NCBI RefSeq assembly: GCF_021432065.1
Contig: NZ_CP090365.1
Location: forward strand, 310,001-374,000
Direction of reading: 5' to 3'
DNA: 64,000 bases
DNA from: Photobacterium sp. TLY01
Lineage (GTDB): Bacteria; Pseudomonadota; Gammaproteobacteria; Enterobacterales; Vibrionaceae
Position 1 is the stretch's first letter, and each line of letters begins with the position of its first letter. The notes under the pieces were generated by a model. It had not been told where the DNA came from. It worked only from the letters and a program-made list of their open reading frames with translations, and searched no databases. This document shows, in pieces, positions 1-8,311 of the stretch. The position numbers and the translations under genes are program-made.

Positions 1-67
1 AGGGATCTGCTTCCAGCAGCAGTGACATCGGTATCTGTGTCGCATCCAGATGCTGAATCTCTATCAT
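1..67 (-). CDS. N-terminus of a probable GNAT acetyltransferase, cut by the window edge
   Basis: Only the first 22 codons are present. The ATG at 67-65 overlaps the TGA stop of the upstream acetyltransferase gene in an ATGA arrangement, which argues for a real, translationally coupled second gene. The visible peptide begins MIEIQHLDATQIP and continues MSLLLEADP, which resembles the first strand and helix of GNAT proteins. Too little is visible to assign a substrate. Confidence 0.45.
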   Translation of the reverse strand, partial: MIEIQHLDATQIPMSLLLEADP

Positions 68-534
68 GGCAACCTCAGTGTCATGATCAGCTCGTCTGCG
101 GTCTGGTCCGTCACCTGAAAACCGGCTTGCTCATAACGCCGCTTTGCCGCCAGATTATGCGGATAAACATCCAGTTCAATGACGCGCGCATGATGCTTTT
201 CGGCTGCCGTGTGTTTGGCCACATCGATCAACGCCACACCGGCACCAGTGCCCTGGCACCGTCTTTTCACATACATTTGTGTCAGCTGTGCCACCTGGTT
301 TTCCAGTGCAGACACACCGCATAAACCAATCAGTTCTTCCCCCTCAAACGCCCCCAGCATCGTGTGGTGCGGGCTTTGGCAGGCAATGTTGCGCTCAAAA
401 TGCATGGTTGGCTGCTGACGCTGCTCCTCATAGTTGGCACCAAAGCAGTCTGGATGTAACCGCAGGCTTTCCAGGCGAATGTCGCGATATGCGGGGATAT
501 CAGCAGGGGTTAAAGCACGAATGGTCACTGCCAT
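64..534 (-). CDS. GNAT family N-acetyltransferase
   Basis: A single-domain GNAT protein of 156 residues. It has the usual N-terminal opening (TIRALTPADIPAYRDIRLESL), the acetyl-CoA pyrophosphate loop (RRCQGTGAG, the R-x-x-G-x-G/A signature) and a C-terminal half ending YEQAGFQVTDQ, typical of small-molecule or protein acetyltransferases. The frame is open back to 576, but the ATG at 534 is preferred because GGAGAG lies 8 bases upstream and the domain begins there. The sequence just before it repeats a GGAGAGACAAAGA element twice. It overlaps the next acetyltransferase by ATGA. The substrate cannot be predicted. Confidence 0.85.
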   Translation of the reverse strand: MAVTIRALTPADIPAYRDIRLESLRLHPDCFGANYEEQRQQPTMHFERNIACQSPHHTMLGAFEGEELIGLCGVSALENQVAQLTQMYVKRRCQGTGAGVALIDVAKHTAAEKHHARVIELDVYPHNLAAKRRYEQAGFQVTDQTADELIMTLRLP

Positions 535-767
535 GTCTTTGTCTCTCCATTTCTTTGTCTCTCCATGTCTGCGCATCTCTGACTCTCATACTTCCTTTCA
601 CCGCAGATAATCACAATTTCAACCTGTTGTATAGCCTGTTTCCCCGCTTAGCCTCTGACAGGCGAAACCTTCAGTAACTGGGTTATAAATGATGTTTTCA
701 TTGACCAACTGAAACGATTCAGCAATCATACTTTGCCAAAGAAATGTTTCTGTTTTGGGGAGATAGA

Positions 768-1688
768 ATGAGCATAATATGGGTGACCGGCGATGCAGTC
801 GTCGACTTGATACCAGACAGCGAAAACCGCTATCTGAAATGCCCGGGCGGTGCACCGGCGAATGTTGCCGTGGCAATTGCCCGTCTTGGCGGCAAGGCTG
901 CATTTTTCGGCCGGGTGGGACACGATCCACTGGGCCGCTTTATGAAGCAGACTCTGGCCAGTGAGCAAGTCAATACCGACTACATGACCCTGGATGAGGC
1001 ACACCGAACCTCAACCGTGATTGTCGATCTGGATGACAGCGGCGAGCGCAGTTTTACCTTTATGGTCCAACCAAGTGCAGATCAGTTTATGCAGATCTCC
1101 GATATTCCTGAATTCTCTGCCGGTGAATGGCTTCATGTCTGTTCTATTGCGCTGGCGAATGAGCCCAGCCGCAGCAGCACACTGGAAGCCATGCGCCGTA
1201 TAAAACGCAGCGGTGGATTTGTCAGTTTTGATCCGAATTTGCGTGCGGAAGTCTGGTCAGATACTGACGCCATCATTCCTGTGGTCCGCCAGGCGATAGA
1301 ATTGGCCGACGTCGTCAAGTTTTCCGATGACGAATTGCTGTTTCTGACACAGACAGGGAACCTTGAGCAAGGTCTGGCCGCCATTCAACCTTACAACCAT
1401 CCCTTAGTGTTGATCACTCAGGGAGCAAAAGGGGCTCTGGTGCTTTTCGACAACACCCGCGAGCTGATCACAGGTCAGGCGGTCAGTCCCGTGGATACGA
1501 CAGGCGCCGGGGATGCTTTTGTCGGTGGGCTACTGGCGAGGCTGGCTCAGTCTCCGGCGTGGACAAACAGCGAAACCATTCGAGACGCAGTCAAGTGGGC
1601 AAACGGCTGTGGCGCACTGGCGACCACGCAAAAAGGCGCCATGACCGCATTACCAACCCGGCAGACGTTACTTGCCTATATTGGATAA
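768..1688 (+). CDS. scrK: Fructokinase, PfkB family
   Basis: A PfkB/ribokinase-fold sugar kinase of 306 residues. It would phosphorylate the free fructose released when sucrose-6-phosphate is hydrolysed. The N-terminal signature is GGAPANVAVAIARLGG, and the C-terminal catalytic signature DTTGAGDAFVGG carries the general-base Asp. The ATG at 768 is chosen over an in-frame upstream ATG at 744 because GGGGAG sits 5 bases ahead and the fold starts at SIIWVTGD. It converges on scrB and shares a bidirectional terminator with it. PfkB kinases overlap in substrate range, so the fructose assignment leans on the scr context. Confidence 0.88.
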   Translation: MSIIWVTGDAVVDLIPDSENRYLKCPGGAPANVAVAIARLGGKAAFFGRVGHDPLGRFMKQTLASEQVNTDYMTLDEAHRTSTVIVDLDDSGERSFTFMVQPSADQFMQISDIPEFSAGEWLHVCSIALANEPSRSSTLEAMRRIKRSGGFVSFDPNLRAEVWSDTDAIIPVVRQAIELADVVKFSDDELLFLTQTGNLEQGLAAIQPYNHPLVLITQGAKGALVLFDNTRELITGQAVSPVDTTGAGDAFVGGLLARLAQSPAWTNSETIRDAVKWANGCGALATTQKGAMTALPTRQTLLAYIG

Positions 1689-1694
1689 ATAGTT

Positions 1695-1730
1695 AAACAG
1701 ACTGCCGGGGTGAACCGGGCAGTCTGTTTT
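1695..1730. terminator. Bidirectional intrinsic terminator between scrK and scrB
   Basis: A 12-bp perfect stem (AAACAGACTGCC at 1695-1706 pairing with 1718-1729) with an 11-base loop lies between two convergent genes. TTTT follows on the plus strand and the AAA side gives a short U-tract on the minus strand. Confidence 0.8.
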
Positions 1731-1765
1731 CTTGGCTCTCTGTTTTCTTGGCTAATTGCTTTGTG

Positions 1766-3394
1766 CTAAGACGGGAATGGCGCACTGGCCGGACGGTATG
1801 TCCGCAACAGCGCTGATCGCGCCTCGCCGGACAGTGAAATGCAGGTCGCTCTGGAGTCAGTAAAAACCCGGGAACTCATCACGGCTTCGCCGCCGTTGAC
1901 AAAGATTTCGACCGAGGACGTGTCGGCCAGGATACGCAACTGCACCCTTTCGGCATCCAGGGGCAGTTCGCGAACCGTGTCCTGAGCACGGTTCAGGGTA
2001 TGGCATCGATCCAGGATCAAAGCTCGGCGCTGGCGGTCAGCCCGAATCACAAGGTGTTGCGATTCATTCTGAAACAGCCGCAATTCATCTCCCCATCGCA
2101 GGCTGAGAGACAGATCAAACGCTTTGGTTGCCAGATCCAACGGCGTTGCAGAGAGTTGGATCGTCTGCTCTGCTGCCACCAGTTTTTCCTGCTCCCGAAC
2201 GGGCCACTGGCATAACTTGCCATCGCGTACCGTCAGTTCTCTCATGCAGGTTAACTGGTGCACCCAGCCGTTATCGGCGCTTGGCTGATCAACTTCATCG
2301 GGCAATCCCATCCAGCCGCACAACACCCGGCGGCCATCAGGGGTCAGCAGGGTCTGAGGGGCGTAAAAATCAAAACCGTAATCCAGCGGCTGAAACCCGG
2401 CAAGCGTGAGCTGGCCTTGCCCGTCCCAGCAGGCTTTGGCAATGCCATTGTGATGGGGAATGGTATTGTGCGCTGAAAATGACGCAATACCCTGCGGCCC
2501 CAGCACCACAAAGTGCTGATCGCCCAGTTCAAAGTAATCCGGGCACTCCCACATATAGCCAAAGTCGCCCAGCTCCTCGCCACAGAGCCGGTCAAACGTC
2601 CATTGCTTCAGATCGTCAGACTGATAAATCGCCAGCCGGCCTTTCAGATCTTCAGTTTGCGCGCCCAGCAGCATGAGCCAGTGATCCTGATGGCGAATCA
2701 CTTTGGGATCGCGGATATGCGGGGTCACCCCGGGCGGCAATGCATGAATCACCGGGCCATGCTTGGTAAAGTGCACACCATCGGCTGAAGTTGCCAGACA
2801 TTGCGTGGTCTGCCTGTCCCTTTGTGCTCCGATGCGGGTGTTGCCGGTATAAAACAGCAGAAGTTCCCCGCCGTGACTGATGGCATGGCCCGAAAAGGCA
2901 CCATGGCTGTCAAACCAGTGGGAAGGCGTTAGCGCGATGGGCTGCCAGCTCCAGTTGATTAAATCCAGGCTGGTCAGATGCGCCCAGTGCTTGTCGTTGT
3001 GAGTACAGGCATAAGGAAACCACTGATAAAACAAATGATAACGGCCATCATGAAAGATAAAACCATTGGGGTCATTCAGCAGCCCCTGAGGCGGAGAAAT
3101 ATGCCATGAAGGACGAAATTCGCACGGCACAGGTCGGGCAAAATCCTCAGACCTTGCCTGTTGTCTGACGGCAATGAGATTCCCCACCGCCAGCAAATCT
3201 TGTTCAGAGACATCTTCAGGCCGCCTGAAGGTGACCTGCAACTTACCCTGTACCGGCCCGATATGCTCAATCAGCCCGGATTCGCTGACCAAATCGGCAT
3301 TCAGCACTTCAACAATGAGTGTATCGTCCGTTATGAGTATCCGGGCGATATTATCCATGCTGCCACAGAGATCGACTAAGGACTGAAGAGACAT
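1766..3394 (-). CDS. scrB: Sucrose-6-phosphate hydrolase, GH32
   Basis: A cytoplasmic beta-fructosidase of 542 residues. It would cleave sucrose-6-phosphate imported by ScrA into glucose-6-phosphate and fructose. The three GH32 landmarks are visible: LNDPNG near residue 107 (nucleophile Asp), RDPKV near 230 (transition-state Asp) and ECPDYF near 281 (acid/base Glu). The C-terminal beta-sandwich contains VEIFVNGG. About 90 residues precede the catalytic domain, making it longer than enteric ScrB. The ribosome-binding site is weak, and an operator-like site lies 18-33 bases upstream of the start. It lies downstream of scrR on the same strand. Confidence 0.93.
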   Translation of the reverse strand: MSLQSLVDLCGSMDNIARILITDDTLIVEVLNADLVSESGLIEHIGPVQGKLQVTFRRPEDVSEQDLLAVGNLIAVRQQARSEDFARPVPCEFRPSWHISPPQGLLNDPNGFIFHDGRYHLFYQWFPYACTHNDKHWAHLTSLDLINWSWQPIALTPSHWFDSHGAFSGHAISHGGELLLFYTGNTRIGAQRDRQTTQCLATSADGVHFTKHGPVIHALPPGVTPHIRDPKVIRHQDHWLMLLGAQTEDLKGRLAIYQSDDLKQWTFDRLCGEELGDFGYMWECPDYFELGDQHFVVLGPQGIASFSAHNTIPHHNGIAKACWDGQGQLTLAGFQPLDYGFDFYAPQTLLTPDGRRVLCGWMGLPDEVDQPSADNGWVHQLTCMRELTVRDGKLCQWPVREQEKLVAAEQTIQLSATPLDLATKAFDLSLSLRWGDELRLFQNESQHLVIRADRQRRALILDRCHTLNRAQDTVRELPLDAERVQLRILADTSSVEIFVNGGEAVMSSRVFTDSRATCISLSGEARSALLRTYRPASAPFPS

Positions 3395-3411
3395 AAATGC
3401 AAACCTAAATT

Positions 3412-3427
3412 GGGAACGTTTGCAAAA
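3412..3427. promoter_or_regulatory. Probable ScrR operator upstream of scrB
   Basis: GGGAACGTTTGCAAAA lies 18-33 bases before the scrB start. Its core GGGAACGTTTGC is the exact reverse complement of the site before scrA (4696-4710), and it differs by two bases from the site before scrR. Its CG-centred, partly palindromic form suits a LacI-family repressor. Binding by ScrR is inferred. Confidence 0.7.
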
Positions 3428-3538
3428 ATTACATCAAACAAGGCTGGCGGACAAGTAAAAAACGGGTATTCCTGTGCGTTTGCCACGCTCACAGCTGCAA
3501 AACCCGGACACTGCCGGGTGATATGCCATCAAAGTGGC

Positions 3539-4528
3539 CTAGCAGGTTTCACGGTCGATGTTCTGGAAAGTTAAAACGACTTTGCTCATCACCTGAGGCT
3601 TGCCTTCGATGAGTTCCAGCAAAACCCTGGCAGCACTTTCTCCTGCCTTATCAAAAGCATAGTTAAATGTAGACAGGCTTGGAGCGCAGACAGCACTCAG
3701 CTCGTCGTTACCGACCCCCAGTATTTTGATCTCCTTGCCAGCGGTTATCCCGGCGTCTCTCAGCGCGTTAATCGCACCGATCGCAATCCTGTCGGTGGCG
3801 CAAAACACCCCGTCGGTTTGGGGGAAGCGCTCGAGCAGCTGTTTCATCTGGCTGTAACCGGATTCAATCGTAAATTCGCCATGGCTGTGAAACAGCAGTG
3901 GCTCAGCCTGACGCATTTGCAGAGCCTGCTGCAACCCCTCTGAGCGCATTTTGTCGACGGCCACGTCTGAATCCGCAACGCCAATAAAGCCAATCTGCCG
4001 GCAACCGGCATTCAATAACCGGTTGCCGGCTTCAAACCCGACGCGAAGATCATCATGGATGATGCTGGGAATATTAAACAAGGAACCATCCTGCCCCACC
4101 AGAATCACCGGGGCATAGGACTGCTGAATGGCGTGCACCAATTGCTGATCAATATGTGTGGCGTAAAGAACAATTCCCTCTACTCTTTTCTTGTTAAAGA
4201 GTTGAATATATTCAATTTCTTTTTGAGCATTCTGCTGGCAACTGGCTAAAAGGACATGCTTTTGCGCAGCGTCAAACACCAGGCTCAGCCCGTCCACGCC
4301 CTGTGCTGTGGCATGTGAGGAGACTCGCGGTACAATCACCCCGACTAAATGAGTTCTCTGTGACTTCAGATCTTTGGCGACCTGATTGACCACATAACCC
4401 ACTTCTTCTACGGCTTTCATGACCTTGATTCTGGTCGCTTTTTTAACGCCATATTCATCGTTGATCACGCGTGAGACGGTCGATTTTGAAACGCCAGCCA
4501 GCTGCGCCACGTCATGCAAACTTGCCAT
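3539..4528 (-). CDS. scrR: LacI-family repressor of the sucrose regulon
   Basis: A 329-residue LacI/GalR regulator. The N-terminal helix-turn-helix reads MASLHDVAQLAGVSKSTVSR, followed by the hinge region and a periplasmic-binding-protein-like effector domain (DGVFCATDRIAIGAINALRDAG). It sits between scrB and divergent scrA. Near-identical operator-like sites occur before scrB, scrA and scrR itself, suggesting control of sucrose uptake and breakdown with autoregulation. In related systems the inducer is fructose or fructose-phosphate; here that is inference. The length is normal for the family. Confidence 0.9.
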   Translation of the reverse strand: MASLHDVAQLAGVSKSTVSRVINDEYGVKKATRIKVMKAVEEVGYVVNQVAKDLKSQRTHLVGVIVPRVSSHATAQGVDGLSLVFDAAQKHVLLASCQQNAQKEIEYIQLFNKKRVEGIVLYATHIDQQLVHAIQQSYAPVILVGQDGSLFNIPSIIHDDLRVGFEAGNRLLNAGCRQIGFIGVADSDVAVDKMRSEGLQQALQMRQAEPLLFHSHGEFTIESGYSQMKQLLERFPQTDGVFCATDRIAIGAINALRDAGITAGKEIKILGVGNDELSAVCAPSLSTFNYAFDKAGESAARVLLELIEGKPQVMSKVVLTFQNIDRETC

Positions 4529-4556
4529 TGGCCTTCGCCTTGTCTTCTAACTGATT

Positions 4557-4572
4557 GGGATTGTTTGCAAAA
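4557..4572. promoter_or_regulatory. Probable ScrR operator upstream of scrR
   Basis: GGGATTGTTTGCAAAA differs from the scrB site at two bases and shares the flanking ATTAC. It lies 29-44 bases upstream of the scrR start, consistent with autoregulation. Confidence 0.55.
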
Positions 4573-4695
4573 TTACCAGAATCTCATCGGATTACCAGAG
4601 AGGCCAGCAGCTTTCTGCTGCGCAATTAGCAGATCAATCTCACATAAAGACGGAATGTGCTTTGACGGCACCGGTTTCTTCAAGAAAAATGATCA

Positions 4696-4710
4696 TTGCA
4701 AACGTTCCCG
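4696..4710. promoter_or_regulatory. Probable ScrR operator upstream of scrA
   Basis: TTGCAAACGTTCCCG is the reverse complement of the scrB operator core. It lies about 63 bases before the scrA start, in the scrR-scrA divergent region. Confidence 0.7.
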
Positions 4711-4772
4711 AAATTATAAAACACCATAGATAGTACATCACGATTACAGCCAAATACCTACCGGGGGATGAA

Positions 4773-6212
4773 ATGGACTACCCAACCATTGCCAAAGCGC
4801 TTCTCAAGCAGCTTGGCGGTAAAGAAAACCTGCAAGCGCTGGCGCATTGCGCAACGCGTCTTCGTCTGGCACTGAAAGATGATGCCTTGGTCGATGAAAA
4901 AGCCATTGAGTCGCTTGATGGCGTCAAAGGCCAGTTTCAAGTGGCCGGTCAGTACCAGATCATTTTTGGTTCAGGGATTGTGAATCAGGTCTACGCTGAG
5001 CTGGCCAAACTCACCGGCATGGCCGACATGTCGACAGCGGATGTCGCCAATACAGGCGCGCAGAAACAAAATATCGTGCAGCGGGCCGTGAAAGGCCTGT
5101 CTGACATTTTTGTCCCGATCATCCCGGCCATCGTGGCCGGTGGTTTATTGATGGGGGTATTTAACCTCCTGACCGCAAAAGGCCTGTTTCTGGATCAGAT
5201 CTCATTGATTGATGCGTATCCAGGCCTGGCAGATCTGGCCAATATGCTCAACACCTTTGCGAATGCTCCTTTTGTGTATCTGCCTGTTTTGCTTGCATTC
5301 TCGGCCAGTAAAAAATTTGGCGGCAACCCTTTCCTGGGCGCTGCGCTGGGCATGCTGATGGTCCATCCTGATTTGCTCAACGGCTGGGGATTTGGCAGCG
5401 CCAGCGTTTCCGGTACGGTGCCGACCTGGAATATCTTCGGCTTTAGCATAGAAAAAGTGGGCTATCAGGGCTCTGTCCTACCGGTATTAGTCTCGGCATT
5501 TATTCTGGCGAAAATTGAAAACGGCTTACGGAAAATTGTCCCGTCCGTGCTGGATAACCTGCTCACGCCTATGCTGGCGATATTTATTACCGGGTTTCTG
5601 ACCTTTACGCTGGTTGGTCCGGTGACGCGGGATATTGGCTTTCTGCTGGGCGATGGCCTGAACTGGCTCTATGATTCCGCGGGCTTTTTCGGCGGTGCCT
5701 TGTTCGGGTTTATTTATGCGCCTTTTGTTATTACCGGGATGCACCATAGCTTTATTGCCATCGAAACCCAGTTGCTGACCGATATTGCGGTCACAGGCGG
5801 CACCTTTATCTTCCCGATTGCGGCCATGTCGAACATTGCCCAGGGCACGGCAGCCCTGGCGGTCGGCTTCTCAACCAAAGAGACCAAAACCAAAGGTATC
5901 GCCCTGCCGTCCGGTGTCACTGCGCTACTGGGGATTACTGAACCGGCCATGTTTGGCGTGAATCTGAAACTGCGTTATCCCTTTATCGCGGCGATTATCG
6001 GCTCGGCCGTAGCAAGCGCCTGGATTACATTATTCAATGTCAAAGCTCAGGCACTTGGCGCAGCAGGTTTGCCCGGCATCATTTCCATCAGCCCCGGCTA
6101 TATCGGTTACTTCGTGGTTGGCATGCTGATCTCGTTTGCTGTCACCTTTGTGCTGACGCTGCTGCTCGGCATTCGTCAAAAAGCCAAAGCGGGCGCTCTC
6201 GCAACGGCTTAA
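4773..6212 (+). CDS. scrA: PTS sucrose-specific EIIBC permease
   Basis: An inner-membrane phosphotransferase transporter of 479 residues that imports sucrose as sucrose-6-phosphate. The N-terminal EIIB domain carries the phosphorylated cysteine in HCATRLR (Cys26). From about residue 105 there is a multi-span EIIC domain with the motif GITEPAMFGVNLKLRYPF. There is no EIIA domain, so a separate glucose-type EIIA elsewhere in the genome would be needed, as is usual for ScrA. The ATG is preceded by GGGGG four bases upstream. It is divergent from scrR with an operator between them. Confidence 0.93.
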   Translation: MDYPTIAKALLKQLGGKENLQALAHCATRLRLALKDDALVDEKAIESLDGVKGQFQVAGQYQIIFGSGIVNQVYAELAKLTGMADMSTADVANTGAQKQNIVQRAVKGLSDIFVPIIPAIVAGGLLMGVFNLLTAKGLFLDQISLIDAYPGLADLANMLNTFANAPFVYLPVLLAFSASKKFGGNPFLGAALGMLMVHPDLLNGWGFGSASVSGTVPTWNIFGFSIEKVGYQGSVLPVLVSAFILAKIENGLRKIVPSVLDNLLTPMLAIFITGFLTFTLVGPVTRDIGFLLGDGLNWLYDSAGFFGGALFGFIYAPFVITGMHHSFIAIETQLLTDIAVTGGTFIFPIAAMSNIAQGTAALAVGFSTKETKTKGIALPSGVTALLGITEPAMFGVNLKLRYPFIAAIIGSAVASAWITLFNVKAQALGAAGLPGIISISPGYIGYFVVGMLISFAVTFVLTLLLGIRQKAKAGALATA

Positions 6213-6254
6213 TCTTCATCACAAACCTGGTTTTCAGGACCAGACCAAGCCACT

Positions 6255-6285
6255 GGCAGACGCTTTCTATCGTAAAGCGTCTGCC
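6255..6285 (+). terminator. Hairpin downstream of scrA
   Basis: A perfect 12-bp inverted repeat (GGCAGACGCTTT and its complement) with a 7-base loop begins 43 bases after the scrA stop. The following CCTTCAATT is a poor U-tract, so efficiency is uncertain. Confidence 0.6.
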
Positions 6286-6304
6286 CCTTCAATTACCTTC
6301 CAGC

Positions 6305-6905
6305 AAAGAGTACCTGGCGCGCATCAAACAAGGCCAAGTAAGCCACCGAACTCCAGCGCGACATACTTACCCAACCTCAGAAATCGTAATCGCTGTATGG
6401 ATTCCCGCCTCACGCGGGAATGACGGCTTGAAAATGTGCATTGATGGCACTCCCCCAGGGGAAAATTCAGGACGAATTTTCAGGTTGTCGGCGCCGGGAG
6501 CGCCTACAACCGCCCCGAACCACACCAGAGAACAAAAAGGTTTTCTGGGTACTCTTTTACCTCAAAAGAGTACCTGGCGCGCATCAAACACGGCCAAGTA
6601 AGCCACCGAACTCAAGCGCGACATACTTACCCAACCTCAGAAATCGTAATCGCTGTATGGATTCCCGCCTCACGCGGGAATGACGGCTTGAAAATGTGTA
6701 TTTGATGGCACTCCCCCAGGGGAAAATTCAGGACGAATTTTCAGGTTGTCGGCGCCGGGAGCGCCTACAACCGACCCGGACCACACCAAAGAACAAAAAG
6801 GTTTTCTGGGTACTCTTTGACCCACAAAGAGTACCTGGCGCGCATCAAACAAAGCTAAGTAAACCACAGAACCCAAGCGCGACATACCTTCACACTCAGA
6901 CATCA
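6305..6905. repeat. About 2.3 tandem copies of a 260-bp palindrome-rich repeat
   Basis: Copies start at 6305, 6565 and 6826 (periods 260 and 261). The first two are nearly identical over their full length, and the third stops after about 80 bases. Each unit holds several palindromes: ATTCCCGC-loop-GCGGGAAT (6401-6421 and 6661-6681), a GGCGC/GCGCC hairpin flanked by GGTTGT/ACAACC, and at the unit junctions a GGTACTCTTT/AAAGAGTACC hairpin (6548-6574, 6809-6835). Open frames across it (for example 6441-6683 and 6696-6929) are repeats of one another with no ribosome-binding site and are not believed to be genes. Confidence 0.9.
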
Positions 6906-6923
6906 CAACTCAAACCCACATAC

Positions 6924-7109
6924 CTATAAGTACTGCTGATAATCCTTCGGTGGTGAAGGCAATGATTCCAGCCCGATATCTTGCTTCATGTGCGGTGTGA
7001 GAGATTCAACCGGCGCTTGTGGCTTTTTCTGCCGGTTTCCCCATAACCAGGGCTTTTTCTGTTGAAACAGCTGTATTTCGACTTCCCATTGCAGTGCTAC
7101 TCTGATCAT
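6924..7109 (-). CDS. Small DUF1127-like protein
   Basis: A 61-residue protein with a strong ribosome-binding site (AAGGAG, 6 bases before the ATG). It is divergent from the LysR regulator at 7206. The C-terminal segment ESLTPHMKQDIGLE resembles the L-x-x-x-x-x-x-DIGL ending of DUF1127 (YjiS-like) small proteins, which are often encoded beside LysR or GntR regulators. The N-terminal half is Trp- and Lys-rich (LFQQKKPWLWGNRQKK), suggesting a basic amphipathic peptide. Function is unknown. The alternative is an unrelated short protein. Confidence 0.6.
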   Translation of the reverse strand: MIRVALQWEVEIQLFQQKKPWLWGNRQKKPQAPVESLTPHMKQDIGLESLPSPPKDYQQYL

Positions 7110-7205
7110 TTTCTTCTCCTTCAGTCACAGTGCCTGCAGGAATTATGCGTATAATGAGTGCCAGTCACGAACGATGATTCATTACACCAACTATAAGCTG
7201 AGATT

Positions 7206-8126
7206 ATGGACAATCGACTACAGCACTTATCCGGATTACGCTACTTTGAAGTGGCTGCCCGTCGCCAGAGCTACAGCAAAGCCGCCGAAGAACTGTATGT
7301 CAGTCAGGCTGCTGTCAGTCAGAAAATTCGTCAGCTGGAGAACGTCCTGGGCTGCAAACTCTTTGTCCGCCAGGGACGGAACATGATCCTGACTACGCAA
7401 GGCGCCAGCCTGTACACCGATGTCTCCCGCGGATTCGATCAGATTCTGTCAGGACTGAACCGGATTCAGGCCGAGCCTCTGGAAGGGATCCTGACCGTCA
7501 ATACTTCCCGATCATTTGCCTCCCGCTGGCTGATGCCCCGCTTGTGGAAGTTCACCATGATCCATCCGGATATTTCGATCCGGGTCGATGCCACCGCCGA
7601 TGCGCCGGACATGAAATACGGCAATATTGATCTCGCCATCAGGCAGGGACACAAGGTACATCTCGGTGACAGCATTCAGTCCTGCGTGCTGTATGAAGAG
7701 CCCGTGTATCCGCTCTGTTCCCCTGAACTGGCCAATTCGATGAAGTTTACCCATCCAGAGCAACTGCTGAATTGCTGGCTGGTTCACTGGGCTGAAACCT
7801 GCAATTTAACCTGGGAACGCTGGTTTCATACGGCGGGCATTGACGTCCCCGAAGGTAACCTGCAATGGATGGAAGTCAGCACCTTTGAAATGGGCCTGAA
7901 TGCCGTGATGGCGGGTCACGGCGCTTGTCTGGGAACACTGAGTCTGGCGGGTGATTTGATCGACAATGGCCTGCTGGTTCAGCCGTTTGACATTGGCTTG
8001 GTGCCGGGTATCCGCTACACCTTGTTTTATGATCGCAGCTCACCGCGCATTCTCCGGACTCAGGCGTTTATCGACTGGCTGCATCAGGAAGTCCGGCAGT
8101 CTCAGACACAGCCTGTGCCGACTTGA
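7206..8126 (+). CDS. LysR-family transcriptional regulator, GcvA-like
   Basis: A 306-residue LysR regulator. The winged helix-turn-helix spans about residues 6-64 (GLRYFEVAARRQSYSKAAEELYVSQAAVSQKIRQLE), followed by a substrate-binding domain with the phrase SFASRWLMPRLWKF typical of the GcvA subgroup. It is divergent from the DUF1127-like gene across about 95 bases, so it probably controls that gene and itself. The ligand is unknown. Its end is about 185 bases from the next gene, so it is probably monocistronic. Confidence 0.88.
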   Translation: MDNRLQHLSGLRYFEVAARRQSYSKAAEELYVSQAAVSQKIRQLENVLGCKLFVRQGRNMILTTQGASLYTDVSRGFDQILSGLNRIQAEPLEGILTVNTSRSFASRWLMPRLWKFTMIHPDISIRVDATADAPDMKYGNIDLAIRQGHKVHLGDSIQSCVLYEEPVYPLCSPELANSMKFTHPEQLLNCWLVHWAETCNLTWERWFHTAGIDVPEGNLQWMEVSTFEMGLNAVMAGHGACLGTLSLAGDLIDNGLLVQPFDIGLVPGIRYTLFYDRSSPRILRTQAFIDWLHQEVRQSQTQPVPT

Positions 8127-8311
8127 ACCTCTGGTATTTTCCCTTCCGCTTACCGCGCTCGCTTTGACCCCGCCACTCTCCCGTTCGCAATAAATAGCTC
8201 ATTTGGTGTTGTCAGAATCATTTTGAACCTCTATCATAACCATTAAATGAACCACACCAAATGAACCCTTCCTGTTGTTCCTGACTGAAGCGGTTCTGTG
8301 AAGGAGTCGCG

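Noticed and set aside
6441-6929. Two open frames of about 80 codons beginning MALPQGKIQDEF in the tandem repeats
   Set aside because: They are the same frame read in successive repeat copies, have no ribosome-binding site and run through palindromes. They are repeat artefacts.
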